Shown here piece after piece: positions 7,814 to 15,182 of a stretch of 64,000 nt of DNA. The notes beneath the pieces are model-generated. The model did not search any database, had not been told where the DNA came from, and saw only the letters and a program-made list of their open reading frames with translations. Numbering within the stretch: position 1 is the first letter of the stretch; each line of letters opens with the position of its first letter. The position numbers were made by a program, and so were the translations under genes. This stretch comes from Bin5 sp965232575. GTDB lineage: Bacteria; Chloroflexota; Anaerolineae; Caldilineales; Caldilineaceae. The stretch spans positions 124,001 to 188,000 of the forward strand of contig CBDDPZ010000007.1 of assembly GCA_965232575.1 (NCBI GenBank), given 5' to 3'.

Positions 7814-9289
7814 TTAGGCACTTACCACCGGGGGCCGCCGTTCCCCCACCCGCGTGGCCTGCTCAAAAGCATGCGCCAGCTGCAGCACACCGAAATCGTC
7901 CCGGTGACGGCCCACAATCTGCACCCCCACCGGCAATCCCTCCGGCGTGAAACCGCACGGCACAGAAATGGCCGGATGACCTGTAACGGTAATGTAGTAG
8001 CAGGACTTCATCCAGTCGATATAGGTCTCCATCTCGACGATGCCGTCCCCGCTGTCGATAGAGGTCGGATAGGGCACGTCCACCGAAAAAGGCGGGACCT
8101 GGTTAACCGGCAGTAGCAGGAATTCGTATGTCTCCATAAAGTGGCGCATCGCATGGTATAACGTCGTGCGCTTCTCCTCCGCCCGTCCCAGGTCCGCCCC
8201 GCTCAGCTTCTCCCCCTCTTCGACGTTCCAGATGATCGTGTCCTTCATCTGGTGGCGGTGCTCTGCCAGCAGCGGCCCGTGCGAATGATGGAAACTCCAC
8301 GCCCGCATAATCTTGAAAATTTCGTCGGCGTCGCCGAAATCCGGCAAAGACGGACCGTCACCCCGCTGCCGTGAAGCGCCCGCGCCGCTGAAATCGGCCA
8401 CCTCACAGCCAAGCTCATCAAAGGCCGCCAACTGCGCTTCGATGGCGCTGGATACACGCGGGTCGACCGGGAACTCTCCCCCCAGGTCCGCGCTGTACGC
8501 GATGCGAACGCCGTTGAAATCGCGCGCCAATGGCCGCGCAAAAATGCTGCCCGGCTCCGACTGCGCGATCGGGGAACGCGGGTCCGGACCCGCGATCACA
8601 CTCAGCAGAAAGGCCACGTCCGCCACCGTCCGTCCCATAGGCCCCTGCACCGACAGCCCCGACCACGCTGTCAAACTCGGCCAGACCGGCACCCGGCCCG
8701 GCGAAACACGGAAGCCGACGACATTGCAGAAGTTGCCCGGGTTGCGCAGCGAACCGCCCATATCGCTCCCGTCCGCGATCGGTGTCATCCCGCACGCCAG
8801 CGCCACCGCCTGCCCGCCGCTCGACCCCCCGCACGTCTTTGTCGGATCATACGGGTTGCCCGTCGCCCCGAATACCGGGTTGAACGACTGCGAACCCGCC
8901 CCGAACTCCGGCACATTGGTCTTCCCCATCGGGATCGCGCCCGCTGCATGCAGCCGCTCGATGATCAGCTGGCTCTGCTCCGGCACATTGTCCTTGTGGA
9001 TCGGCGAACCGTACGTCGTGCGGATACCCGCCGTGTCCGTCGTGTCCTTGTGCAGCATCGGCAGACCGTGCAGCGGTCCAACCTCATCGCCGCGCGCAAG
9101 CGCGTCGTCCGCGGCCTTGGCCCGTTCCAGCGCCTGCTCCGGCAAAAAAGTCACCACCGCGTTGACCGCCGGGTTGACCCGCTCGATCTGCGCAATATGC
9201 GCCGCCGTCACCTCCACACTGGAGAACGCCCCCTTGCGGATGCCCGCGGCCAGCTCCCTCCCATCGCGAAAACAGAGATCAGTCGTCAT
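7814..9289 (-). CDS. Amidase-signature family hydrolase
   Basis: The protein has 491 residues when started at ATG 9287-9289, with GGAG 12 bases upstream; a start at 9319 would overlap the preceding gene further. MLHKDTTDTAG carries the catalytic Lys, and CGGSSGGQAVALACGM and DGSDMGGSLRNPG carry the Ser residues of the amidase signature. The C-terminal GHPAISVPCGFTPEGLPVGV is the usual end of this family. The start overlaps the end of the phytanoyl-CoA dioxygenase gene by 11 bases, so the two are cotranscribed and translationally coupled. It is only distantly like the amidase at 4314-5846. The substrate is unknown; the pairing suggests that an amide made or exposed by the dioxygenase is hydrolysed. 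Confidence 0.88.
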   Translation of the reverse strand: MTTDLCFRDGRELAAGIRKGAFSSVEVTAAHIAQIERVNPAVNAVVTFLPEQALERAKAADDALARGDEVGPLHGLPMLHKDTTDTAGIRTTYGSPIHKDNVPEQSQLIIERLHAAGAIPMGKTNVPEFGAGSQSFNPVFGATGNPYDPTKTCGGSSGGQAVALACGMTPIADGSDMGGSLRNPGNFCNVVGFRVSPGRVPVWPSLTAWSGLSVQGPMGRTVADVAFLLSVIAGPDPRSPIAQSEPGSIFARPLARDFNGVRIAYSADLGGEFPVDPRVSSAIEAQLAAFDELGCEVADFSGAGASRQRGDGPSLPDFGDADEIFKIMRAWSFHHSHGPLLAEHRHQMKDTIIWNVEEGEKLSGADLGRAEEKRTTLYHAMRHFMETYEFLLLPVNQVPPFSVDVPYPTSIDSGDGIVEMETYIDWMKSCYYITVTGHPAISVPCGFTPEGLPVGVQIVGRHRDDFGVLQLAHAFEQATRVGERRPPVVSA

Positions 9290-10316
9290 CTTCGGGCGCA
9301 TCTCCGGGTCGGAATCCATCTTTGAAGAAGGGTAGTTTTTCGCGCTTGTCTCCTCGCCGCCACTGTTCGCAGCCCCCCTCGCCGGTCGGCCGCACCTTCG
9401 GCGCCGCCAGCTCCTCGAACTCTTTCCAGGGGTACGGGTCCTCGCCGGCGATCATCACGATGTCACGGTAGTCGGAAACCGCCATGTGCTCCCCTTCCTT
9501 TGGCCCCCGCCACGGCAGCAGAGACTCCGCGCTCATATAATGGTTCACCAGCACGCGCCGGTACCCGCTCTGCGCCCGATTCGGGAACGAGCGGTGCAGC
9601 AGATACCCGTTGAAAAAGACCAGCGTACCCGCCTTCACCTCCACCGGGATCGAGTCCTCATCCGTATAGGGGAAGCCGTAGGCCTCGCCCGCGCAATCAA
9701 AGCGCGGATCGTCATGGTCGTGCTGCGGCCAGATGATGCCGCGCTTGTGCGAGCCGGGCACAATCCACAGGCACCCGTTCTCGATCGTGGCATCGTCCAG
9801 CGCTATCCACGCGCCCGTCAGCGTGCGGTCCCGCGTGGGGATGAAATACTCGTCCTGGTGCCACGCCTGGCCCGGTTTGCCCGTCGCCTTGATGAACAGC
9901 ATCGACTGCATACACTTCACGTTCGGCCCGATGATCTGTGTAAGCACGTTGGCGATATGCGAATGGCCGAGATAGTCCAACATGATCTCCGATATCTTGT
10001 GGGGAAAATGGATGCAGAGATAGCGGCGCAGGACATCATCTTCATTTTCGCCCGGCATGCCCGGCTCGAAGCCGTCCACATCGCCGCGCTCACCCTTACA
10101 AATTGCCGTCGTCTCCGCCCGCAGCTCCTCCACCTCCACCGGCGTCAGCGCCTCCGGCAAAACATAGTAGCCGTTCTCAGCATAGAACTCCCTGACACTC
10201 TCAGCAGATTCACCTATGGCAGCCTCCCCATTGCCCGTCTCCGGACCATAGGAAGCCGCCGCAACATCAGCCTTGCCGCCAAAATGAGCTACCGGGGCCG
10301 TCGGAATAGTTGCCAT
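9279..10316 (-). CDS. Phytanoyl-CoA dioxygenase (PhyH) family protein
   Basis: The protein has 345 residues, with GAGGAG upstream of ATG 10314-10316. The Fe(II)/2-oxoglutarate core is visible: WHQDEYFIP gives the H-x-D metal pair, and FFNGYLLHRSFPNRA gives the distal His and the Arg that holds 2-oxoglutarate. VREFYAENGYYVLPEALTP is the usual N-terminal start of the fold. The family hydroxylates a wide range of small molecules, not only phytanoyl-CoA, and is often expanded in marine heterotrophs. It is the first gene of a two-gene unit with the amidase. It is cytoplasmic, with substrate unknown. The C-terminus is very acidic. Confidence 0.88.
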   Translation of the reverse strand: MATIPTAPVAHFGGKADVAAASYGPETGNGEAAIGESAESVREFYAENGYYVLPEALTPVEVEELRAETTAICKGERGDVDGFEPGMPGENEDDVLRRYLCIHFPHKISEIMLDYLGHSHIANVLTQIIGPNVKCMQSMLFIKATGKPGQAWHQDEYFIPTRDRTLTGAWIALDDATIENGCLWIVPGSHKRGIIWPQHDHDDPRFDCAGEAYGFPYTDEDSIPVEVKAGTLVFFNGYLLHRSFPNRAQSGYRRVLVNHYMSAESLLPWRGPKEGEHMAVSDYRDIVMIAGEDPYPWKEFEELAAPKVRPTGEGGCEQWRRGDKREKLPFFKDGFRPGDAPEDDD

Positions 10317-10366
10317 GGAGATACTCCTCGTTGTCGAGCGCGAAAAAATGGAATAGGGCTGCAGTC

Positions 10367-10396
10367 AGTATAACGGACGTGGCCCTCACAGGTCAA
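10367..10396 (-). promoter_or_regulatory. Sigma-70-like promoter for the PhyH-amidase unit
   Basis: On the minus strand TTGACC (10391-10396) and TATACT (10367-10372) are separated by 18 bases. They lie about 50 bases upstream of the PhyH start codon and point towards it. Both boxes are close to the housekeeping consensus. Confidence 0.5.
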
Positions 10397-10517
10397 CGAA
10401 CGGCAAGTTGAAGAGTGTCCCCTTGTGCAGCCCAGTTGACGAAATTTCCCACAAGAGACCATTAGGATTCGACGAAAACTGCACTCTGCACCCCCAACCG
10501 CAAGTTACTCTGAAGGC

Positions 10518-10552
10518 TTGGCATTATATGTACTAACTAACTATAATAGTTA
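10518..10552 (+). promoter_or_regulatory. Promoter with overlapping operator for the toxin-antitoxin pair
   Basis: TTGGCA (10518-10523) and TATAAT (10542-10547) are 18 bases apart. The -10 box lies inside a perfect inverted repeat TAACTA-TAA-TAGTTA (10538-10552), which follows ACTAACTAACTA direct repeats. Such an overlap is what autorepression by a toxin-antitoxin complex would need. The start codon of the first gene is about 45 bases downstream. Confidence 0.55.
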
Positions 10553-10595
10553 ATGTCGAATGACTCATTCTTATTGCTTTATCAAGGGGGTAGGT

Positions 10596-11000
10596 ATGGC
10601 GACGGAACGAGACCAGCTGTACAGGAAGATGGCAGCGAGGGGAAAGTACCAGCGCCTTTACACACATCTGAGCGGGCTTACTATGCAGGAATGGAGAACT
10701 ACCTTCAGGGAGATAGAATCCATAATCGGCTTTCCACTTCCTCCGTCCGCCCGTCTTCATCGACCTTGGTGGTCCAACCAGTCCAGGGGCAACGGTCACA
10801 GCCAGGCTCTGGCCTGGGGCGCCGCCGGATGGGAAACCGCGGAGGTGGACATGGATGCAGAAACTCTGCTGCTCCGGCGCAAGCCAGAGGCTGCCTCCCC
10901 AACCTTTAATCTTGACGAAGTGTTGCCCGTACATACCGCCGGGGGCTGGCCCGAAGGTCTCAGTCTCAGGCGCGAGGACATCTACGAAGACATGATCTAG
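10596..11000 (+). CDS. Putative antitoxin with a DUF7662-like domain, partner of the PIN toxin
   Basis: The protein has 134 residues from ATG 10596, after AAGGGGGTAGG. Residues 1-80 contain KYQRLYTHLSGL, FREIESIIGFPLPPSARLHR, PWWSNQ and HSQALAWGAAGW. I recall this as a DUF7662-type domain of unknown function; the pattern resembles a small DNA- or nucleotide-handling fold but nothing catalytic can be shown. The tail, LPVHTAGGWPEGLSLRREDIYEDMI, looks like the flexible toxin-binding end of PIN antitoxins. The gene precedes the PIN gene by 7 bases under a promoter with a palindrome. The antitoxin role is inferred from position and tail. It is not a recognisable AbrB-, RHH- or Phd-type antitoxin. 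Confidence 0.65.
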   Translation: MATERDQLYRKMAARGKYQRLYTHLSGLTMQEWRTTFREIESIIGFPLPPSARLHRPWWSNQSRGNGHSQALAWGAAGWETAEVDMDAETLLLRRKPEAASPTFNLDEVLPVHTAGGWPEGLSLRREDIYEDMI

Positions 11001-11007
11001 CCACCCC

Positions 11008-11430
11008 ATGTTTGTGGACACCAACGTCTTGATATATGCCCGATTCACTGATGCCCCGGACCACGAAGCCGCCAGGGCCGGCTTGCAGAATGCTCTTGAC
11101 GCCTCGGAGCCTCTTCGGATCAGCCGCCAAATACTTCGAGAGTATCTGGCAGTAGTCACCCGTCCACAGATTTGGTCGGTTGCTATTGGCCGCGATGACG
11201 CACTCGACGATGTGGACCGATTCGCCGCTGCTTTCGATGTGTTGGAGGACGGGCCCGTGGTTACCGACTGGCTGGTATCGCTGTGCCGCCAAACTCCAGT
11301 CGGAGGCAAACGGATTCACGACACTAACATCGTCGCCACTATGCTGGCCTACGGAGAGCGCCGGCTACTGACCTTCAACGCGGCCGACTTTCGGCGCTTC
11401 GCAGACCACATCGAGCTGGTCGCCGGATAA
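11008..11430 (+). CDS. vapC: PIN-domain ribonuclease toxin (VapC type)
   Basis: The protein has 140 residues. MFVDTNVLIYA carries the first PIN Asp, SRQILREYLAVVTRP the conserved Glu region, and KRIHDTNIVATMLAYG with LLTFNAADFRRF the remaining acidic residues that bind Mg2+. Length and order match VapC endoribonucleases, which cut tRNA or rRNA when released from their antitoxin. The start follows the previous stop by 7 bases. It is intact. The RNA target cannot be predicted. Confidence 0.88.
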   Translation: MFVDTNVLIYARFTDAPDHEAARAGLQNALDASEPLRISRQILREYLAVVTRPQIWSVAIGRDDALDDVDRFAAAFDVLEDGPVVTDWLVSLCRQTPVGGKRIHDTNIVATMLAYGERRLLTFNAADFRRFADHIELVAG

Positions 11431-11520
11431 AGGCTATCCCAACTCAAAATCCAATTAAGCTCTCTCTCACCTCCACCCCAATCCACATCCCCCAAATTCG
11501 GGAACACATACAAATTGAGT

Positions 11521-11596
11521 TTGAAGGCCTGATGGAACAATGCTAGAATTGAGGGAATTCCAGAAATTAGCATTGCGGAAATATCCAATATTTCCG
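11521..11596 (+). promoter_or_regulatory. Promoter and palindromic operator before the first ZnuA-like gene
   Basis: TTGAAG (11521-11526) and TAGAAT (11544-11549) are 17 bases apart. A nearly perfect dyad follows at 11576-11596: CGGAAATAT, spacer CCA, ATATTTCCG (9-bp arms). It would lie just after the transcription start, 40 bases before the ZnuA start codon. A metalloregulator of the Fur/Zur or MntR type is the obvious candidate to bind it, since a Fur-family gene lies 1.5 kb downstream. It could also form a hairpin in the mRNA. Confidence 0.45.
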
Positions 11597-11636
11597 AAAA
11601 GACCAACCTTTTTCGTCACCGAAAGGCACCGCTCGT

Positions 11637-12632
11637 ATGCGTACTTCACCCAGGATTCTCCCTCTCCTGGCGCTGCTCTTGCTCCTGACCTCCTGCGGAG
11701 GAAACAGGTCGGAGCCCCAAGAGGAACGTCTCCAGGTCGTCGCCACCGTCTCCCCCCTCACCAATATCGTCTACAACATCAGCGGCGACCACGTCGAGCT
11801 GACCGGCCTCGTGCCCGCCGGCGCCGACTCACATACCTTTGAACTGGCCCCGTCCGATGCCGTGACCCTGTCGCGGGCTGATCTCATCTTCATCAACGGG
11901 CTTGACCTGGAGACGTCCGCAATGCAGATGGCCGAAGCCAATCTGAAGGACGGAGGCGAGATCGTTCTCCTGGGTGAAATGGTCATCGACCCCGAAGACT
12001 ATGTTTACGACTTCTCCTTTCCTGAAGAGGCCGGCAGCCCCAATCCCCACCTGTGGACCGACCCGATCTTCGCCCTCGAGTATGCCGAAATCGTACGCGA
12101 CAAGCTGACGGCCCACGACCCGGACAACGCCGAACTGTACCAGGCCAACTATGACGAGTTCGCCGCGCGTATCGAGGCGCTGGATGCCGCCATTCAGGCC
12201 ACGACCGCCAGCATCCCCGCAGAAAACCGCAAACTGTATACCTATCACGATTCCTTCGCCTACTTCGCGCCCCGCTACGGCTACACGGTTCTGGGCGCGA
12301 TCCAACCGGCCGACTTCTCCGAACCCTCAGGGCAGGAAGTCGCGGCGCTCATAGACCAATTGCGCGAAGGCGGCGTACCCGCTATCTTTGGCTCGGAGGT
12401 CTTCCCCTCCCGCGTTGTCGATCAGATCGGCCGCGAGGTGGGCGTCCAATTTGTCAGTACTTTAAGCGACGACGACCTTCCCGGAAATCCGGGGGACCCT
12501 GAACATTCCTACATCAGTATGATGGTGGAAAACCTGAAGACGATGGCGGACGTTCTCGGCGGCGACCCCGCGTTGATGGATGGACTGGAGACGGGCAACG
12601 TGCCCGGCCCGGATACATCTGTTAACCAATAA
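11637..12632 (+). CDS. Metal ABC transporter substrate-binding lipoprotein (ZnuA/MntA family)
   Basis: The protein has 331 residues with a lipoprotein signal peptide (LLALLLLLTSCGG). It is a cluster A-I binding protein. DSHTFEL, NPHLWTDP and YHDSFAYF carry the three His ligands, and FGSEVFPSRVVDQI precedes the acidic fourth ligand region. The loop between the first two His ligands is short (VYDFSFPEEAGSPNPH), with no His-rich insertion, unlike the paralogue at 13628. A short loop is more often seen in manganese-type members, but metal choice cannot be settled by eye. No permease directly follows; it probably shares the ZnuBC proteins downstream. Confidence 0.88.
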   Translation: MRTSPRILPLLALLLLLTSCGGNRSEPQEERLQVVATVSPLTNIVYNISGDHVELTGLVPAGADSHTFELAPSDAVTLSRADLIFINGLDLETSAMQMAEANLKDGGEIVLLGEMVIDPEDYVYDFSFPEEAGSPNPHLWTDPIFALEYAEIVRDKLTAHDPDNAELYQANYDEFAARIEALDAAIQATTASIPAENRKLYTYHDSFAYFAPRYGYTVLGAIQPADFSEPSGQEVAALIDQLREGGVPAIFGSEVFPSRVVDQIGREVGVQFVSTLSDDDLPGNPGDPEHSYISMMVENLKTMADVLGGDPALMDGLETGNVPGPDTSVNQ

Positions 12633-12654
12633 CTTCAACGATGCCAGGTTAACG

Positions 12655-12756
12655 ATGGTTTCAATGGGTGCCATGAAAATGCTGGCTGAAGCCCTCGGTG
12701 GCGACCCCACACTGTTGGACGACGTCGAAACACGCAACATGCCGGACACGGAATAG
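12655..12756 (+). pseudogene. Remnant of the C-terminus of a third ZnuA-like gene
   Basis: A 33-codon frame ends in LAEALGGDPTLLDDVETRNMPDTE. This aligns with the ends of both neighbouring ZnuA-like proteins (LGGDPSLMDGVEVGNVPDSE and LGGDPALMDGLETGNVPGPD). It lies directly after the first ZnuA gene and has no body of its own, so it is what is left of a duplicated copy after deletion. It is too short to fold or bind metal. The rest of 12757-13072 shows no gene. Confidence 0.8.
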
Positions 12757-13072
12757 AACCGTTCAGCGGTAGCCGCGCCGCAATGAAGGAGGATTGTGAA
12801 GCATTTGGAGATTTTCCGTCTTGCCGTCAAGATGTTACAGTCAACTAATGTGAATTCAATTTGATCCCAGGACTTTTTCACGCGCACCGCAACCTGGCTC
12901 GCTATTTGCCGTTCGCCAAGGGCCTGTTTGCGCTTCGCCAAGGCGCGGCGGATGCGGTCGGCTCACGGCAAACGTCTCGCCCGCTCTGCCGATATGCGCA
13001 AGCTCTTGATCTCATTTGGGATATACATTAGATTGATTTGGAAGCGAGAAAGCAGTTGACGGGAAACCGGTA

Positions 13073-13125
13073 TTGACACGGCTGATGGCGTGTGTTAACC
13101 TGTGTTTTGTTGCAAAAATTCGCAA
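13073..13125 (+). promoter_or_regulatory. Promoter and inverted repeat before the Fur-family gene
   Basis: TTGACA (13073-13078) and TAACCT (13096-13101) are 17 bases apart. An inverted repeat TTGC-AAAAATTC-GCAA (13110-13125) covers the expected transcription start. The Fur-family start codon is at 13140. Autoregulation through this repeat is likely but is an inference. It differs from the dyad upstream of the first ZnuA gene. Confidence 0.5.
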
Positions 13126-13139
13126 TAAACAAAATTATC

Positions 13140-13577
13140 ATGTCCCACAATACGACAGAGATCAGTCGGCAGTTACGCAAATCCGGCTACCGGGTAACAC
13201 CCCAACGCCAGCTCATCCTGGACGCCGTCTGTCAACTCGGTGACCACGTCACGCCCGAAGCGGTGTACGACCATGTACACCGCATCGCTCCGACTCTGAG
13301 CCGGGCGACCGTCTACCGGGTACTGCACTTTCTGACAGAACAGCGCATCCTGGCGATGGTGCATATGGCCGACGGCCGGCTTGCCTACGAGATGGCCGGG
13401 CCCGAACCGCATCACCACCTCGTCTGCCGCTCCTGCGACAGCTTGCTTGAGCTGCCGCACAGCGTCTTGCGGTCATTTCGCCGGGCGATGGAATCCCAGT
13501 ACGACTTTGAGGTCGACGTAAGTCATGTCTCATTCTTTGGGCATTGCACCGACTGCCGTGACTCTGTCGGCGCCTGA
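13140..13577 (+). CDS. Fur-family metalloregulator (Zur-like)
   Basis: The protein has 145 residues from ATG 13140. The frame is open to 13092, but that upstream start lies in the promoter. The N-terminus is a winged helix: SGYRVTPQRQLILDAVCQL, then TPEAVYDHVHRIAPTLSRAT and VYRVLHFLTEQRI. The dimerisation half has HHHLVCRSC and FFGHCTDC, i.e. two CxxC pairs for structural zinc, plus His residues for the regulatory site. Sitting between the two ZnuA-like genes and ahead of znuCB, it most likely senses zinc and represses this uptake cluster. No clear Shine-Dalgarno sequence is present before the start. Confidence 0.9.
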   Translation: MSHNTTEISRQLRKSGYRVTPQRQLILDAVCQLGDHVTPEAVYDHVHRIAPTLSRATVYRVLHFLTEQRILAMVHMADGRLAYEMAGPEPHHHLVCRSCDSLLELPHSVLRSFRRAMESQYDFEVDVSHVSFFGHCTDCRDSVGA

Positions 13578-13627
13578 CGCCTGTTGTGGGGGCACACGTC
13601 ATCAGCCTGACGAAAGGGTACCCGCAG

Positions 13628-15085
13628 ATGCTTCACTCACTTCGAATTCTGACATCGCTCCTGGCAATTCTGTTCCTCCTGGCCGCTTGCGCCCCGGCCG
13701 CGCCTGGAACGACTGCCGCCCCCACTGAGGAAGAGCGCCTACGCGTTGTCGTTTCAATTCTGCCGGTTGCAAATATCGTCTACAACATCGGCGGTGATCG
13801 GATTGACCTCGATGCCATCATGCCGCCCGGCGCCGACCCCCATACCTTCGAGCCGAGGCCCTCCGATGCCGTGAAACTGTCACAGGCCGATCTGATCTTT
13901 GTCAACGGAATGCACCTGGATGAGACGACGTTGAAACTGGCTGAAGCCAATCTGAAGGATGGGGCTGAGATCATCGAGCTGGCAGCCGCAGTTGCCGGTC
14001 CTGATGAGCTTATCTACGGCCAGGAACACCATCATGGTCACGTCGAAGAGGATGACCACGACGACGATGACGAACACGGTCACGCTGAAGAGGACGACCA
14101 CGACGACGATGACGAGCACGGTCATGCCGACGAGGAAGGCCATGACGACGACGATGACGAGCACGGTCACGCCGACGAGGAAGGCCACGACGACGACGAC
14201 GAGCATGGTCACACCGAAGAGGATGACCACGACGACGATGATGACGAGCACGGTCATGCCGACGAGGAAGGCCATGACGACGACGATGACGAGCACGGTC
14301 ACGCCGACGAGGAAGGCCATGACGACGACGATGACGAGCACGGTCACGCCGACGAGGAAGGCCATGACGACGACGATGACGAGCACGGTTACGCCGACGA
14401 GGAAGGCCACGACGACGACGAGCATGGTCACACCGAAGAGGATGACCACGACGACGATGACGAGCATGGCCGCGCTGCAGAGGACGACCACGAAGGCGAA
14501 GAAGGGGAGCCTGACCCGCACCTGTTGCTTGATCCGAACTTCGCCATCCGCTACGCCAAAGTCGTGTTTGTCAACCTGGCGGACCGCGATCCGGACAACA
14601 GGGATTACTACGAGAGCAACTTTAACGAGTACACTGCCCGCCTGCTGGCTCTGGATGAAACCATCCAGGCCGCGACGGCAACCATTCCCGAATCGAATCG
14701 CCGCCTGCTCACCTACCACGACTCGTTCGGCTACTTTGCCATCCGCTACGGCTACACCGTAATCGGCGCAATCCAGCCGAACGACACGTCCCAGCCGTCC
14801 GCCCAGGAGGTGGCCGCGCTGATCGACCAGCTGCGCGAGGAAGGCGTGCCGGCCATCTTTGGCTCAATCCTCTTCCCCGCTGACGTGATCGACCAGATTG
14901 CGTCCGAGACCGGCGTAACCGTTAGCACTCTGCTGGACGACGGTCTGCCCGGCGGGCCCGATGACCCCGAGCACACCTATATCGGTATGATGGTAGAAAA
15001 CATGAGGACGCTGGCGACTACGCTAGGGGGCGACCCCTCCCTCATGGATGGCGTAGAGGTCGGCAACGTGCCCGACAGCGAATAA
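13628..15085 (+). CDS. znuA: Zinc ABC transporter substrate-binding lipoprotein with giant His/Asp repeat loop
   Basis: The protein has 485 residues from ATG 13628. The lipoprotein signal ends at LLAAC. The binding-protein body matches the paralogue at 11637: DPHTFEP, PDPHLLLDP, YHDSFGYF, and FGSILFPADVIDQI. Between the first and second His ligands, residues about 133-290 form an array of about 11 units of the type EHGHADEEGHDDDDD. Known ZnuA proteins have a His-rich loop of a few tens of residues here, which is thought to collect zinc; this one is several times longer and adds Asp/Glu. It is exported and membrane-anchored. It is the likely partner of ZnuC and ZnuB just downstream. The last residues, LGGDPSLMDGVEVGNVPDSE, are shared with the other copies. 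Confidence 0.93.
   Translation: MLHSLRILTSLLAILFLLAACAPAAPGTTAAPTEEERLRVVVSILPVANIVYNIGGDRIDLDAIMPPGADPHTFEPRPSDAVKLSQADLIFVNGMHLDETTLKLAEANLKDGAEIIELAAAVAGPDELIYGQEHHHGHVEEDDHDDDDEHGHAEEDDHDDDDEHGHADEEGHDDDDDEHGHADEEGHDDDDEHGHTEEDDHDDDDDEHGHADEEGHDDDDDEHGHADEEGHDDDDDEHGHADEEGHDDDDDEHGYADEEGHDDDEHGHTEEDDHDDDDEHGRAAEDDHEGEEGEPDPHLLLDPNFAIRYAKVVFVNLADRDPDNRDYYESNFNEYTARLLALDETIQAATATIPESNRRLLTYHDSFGYFAIRYGYTVIGAIQPNDTSQPSAQEVAALIDQLREEGVPAIFGSILFPADVIDQIASETGVTVSTLLDDGLPGGPDDPEHTYIGMMVENMRTLATTLGGDPSLMDGVEVGNVPDSE
14024..14490 (+). repeat. Tandem repeat encoding the His/Asp-rich loop
   Basis: About eleven imperfect units of 39-48 bases encode EHGH(A/T)(D/E)E(E/D)(G/D)H followed by 3-5 Asp. The central units (about 14112-14400) are nearly identical at DNA level, which points to recent expansion by slippage or unequal exchange. 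It lies wholly inside znuA and keeps the frame. It is not a CRISPR: there are no unique spacers. Confidence 0.9.
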
Positions 15086-15099
15086 GAAGCAGAAAGGGA

Positions 15100-15168
15100 G
15101 AGTAGTGAGTAAAGAGGAGTGGGGGATAAGAAGTCCTCTCCTGCCTCACTCCTCTTCACTCTCTCCTC
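15100..15168 (+). repeat. Long purine/pyrimidine hairpin between znuA and znuC
   Basis: AGAGGAGTG (15113-15121) pairs with CACTCCTCT (15147-15155). The stem continues outward with mismatches to GAG (15100-15102) and CTC (15166-15168), about 18 pairs in all. No U-run follows. It lies between a binding-protein gene and its downstream ATPase gene, where such hairpins often protect upstream mRNA or damp downstream expression. A very similar one lies at 25139-25190. Confidence 0.6.
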
Positions 15169-15182
15169 AAAAGGAAGTGTAA

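Noticed and set aside
13092..13140. Upstream start for the Fur-family gene
   Set aside because: It would place the N-terminus over the -10 region and add residues not seen in the family.
14024..14490. CRISPR-like repeat array
   Set aside because: The units are in-frame codons with no unique spacers, and they encode the ZnuA loop.
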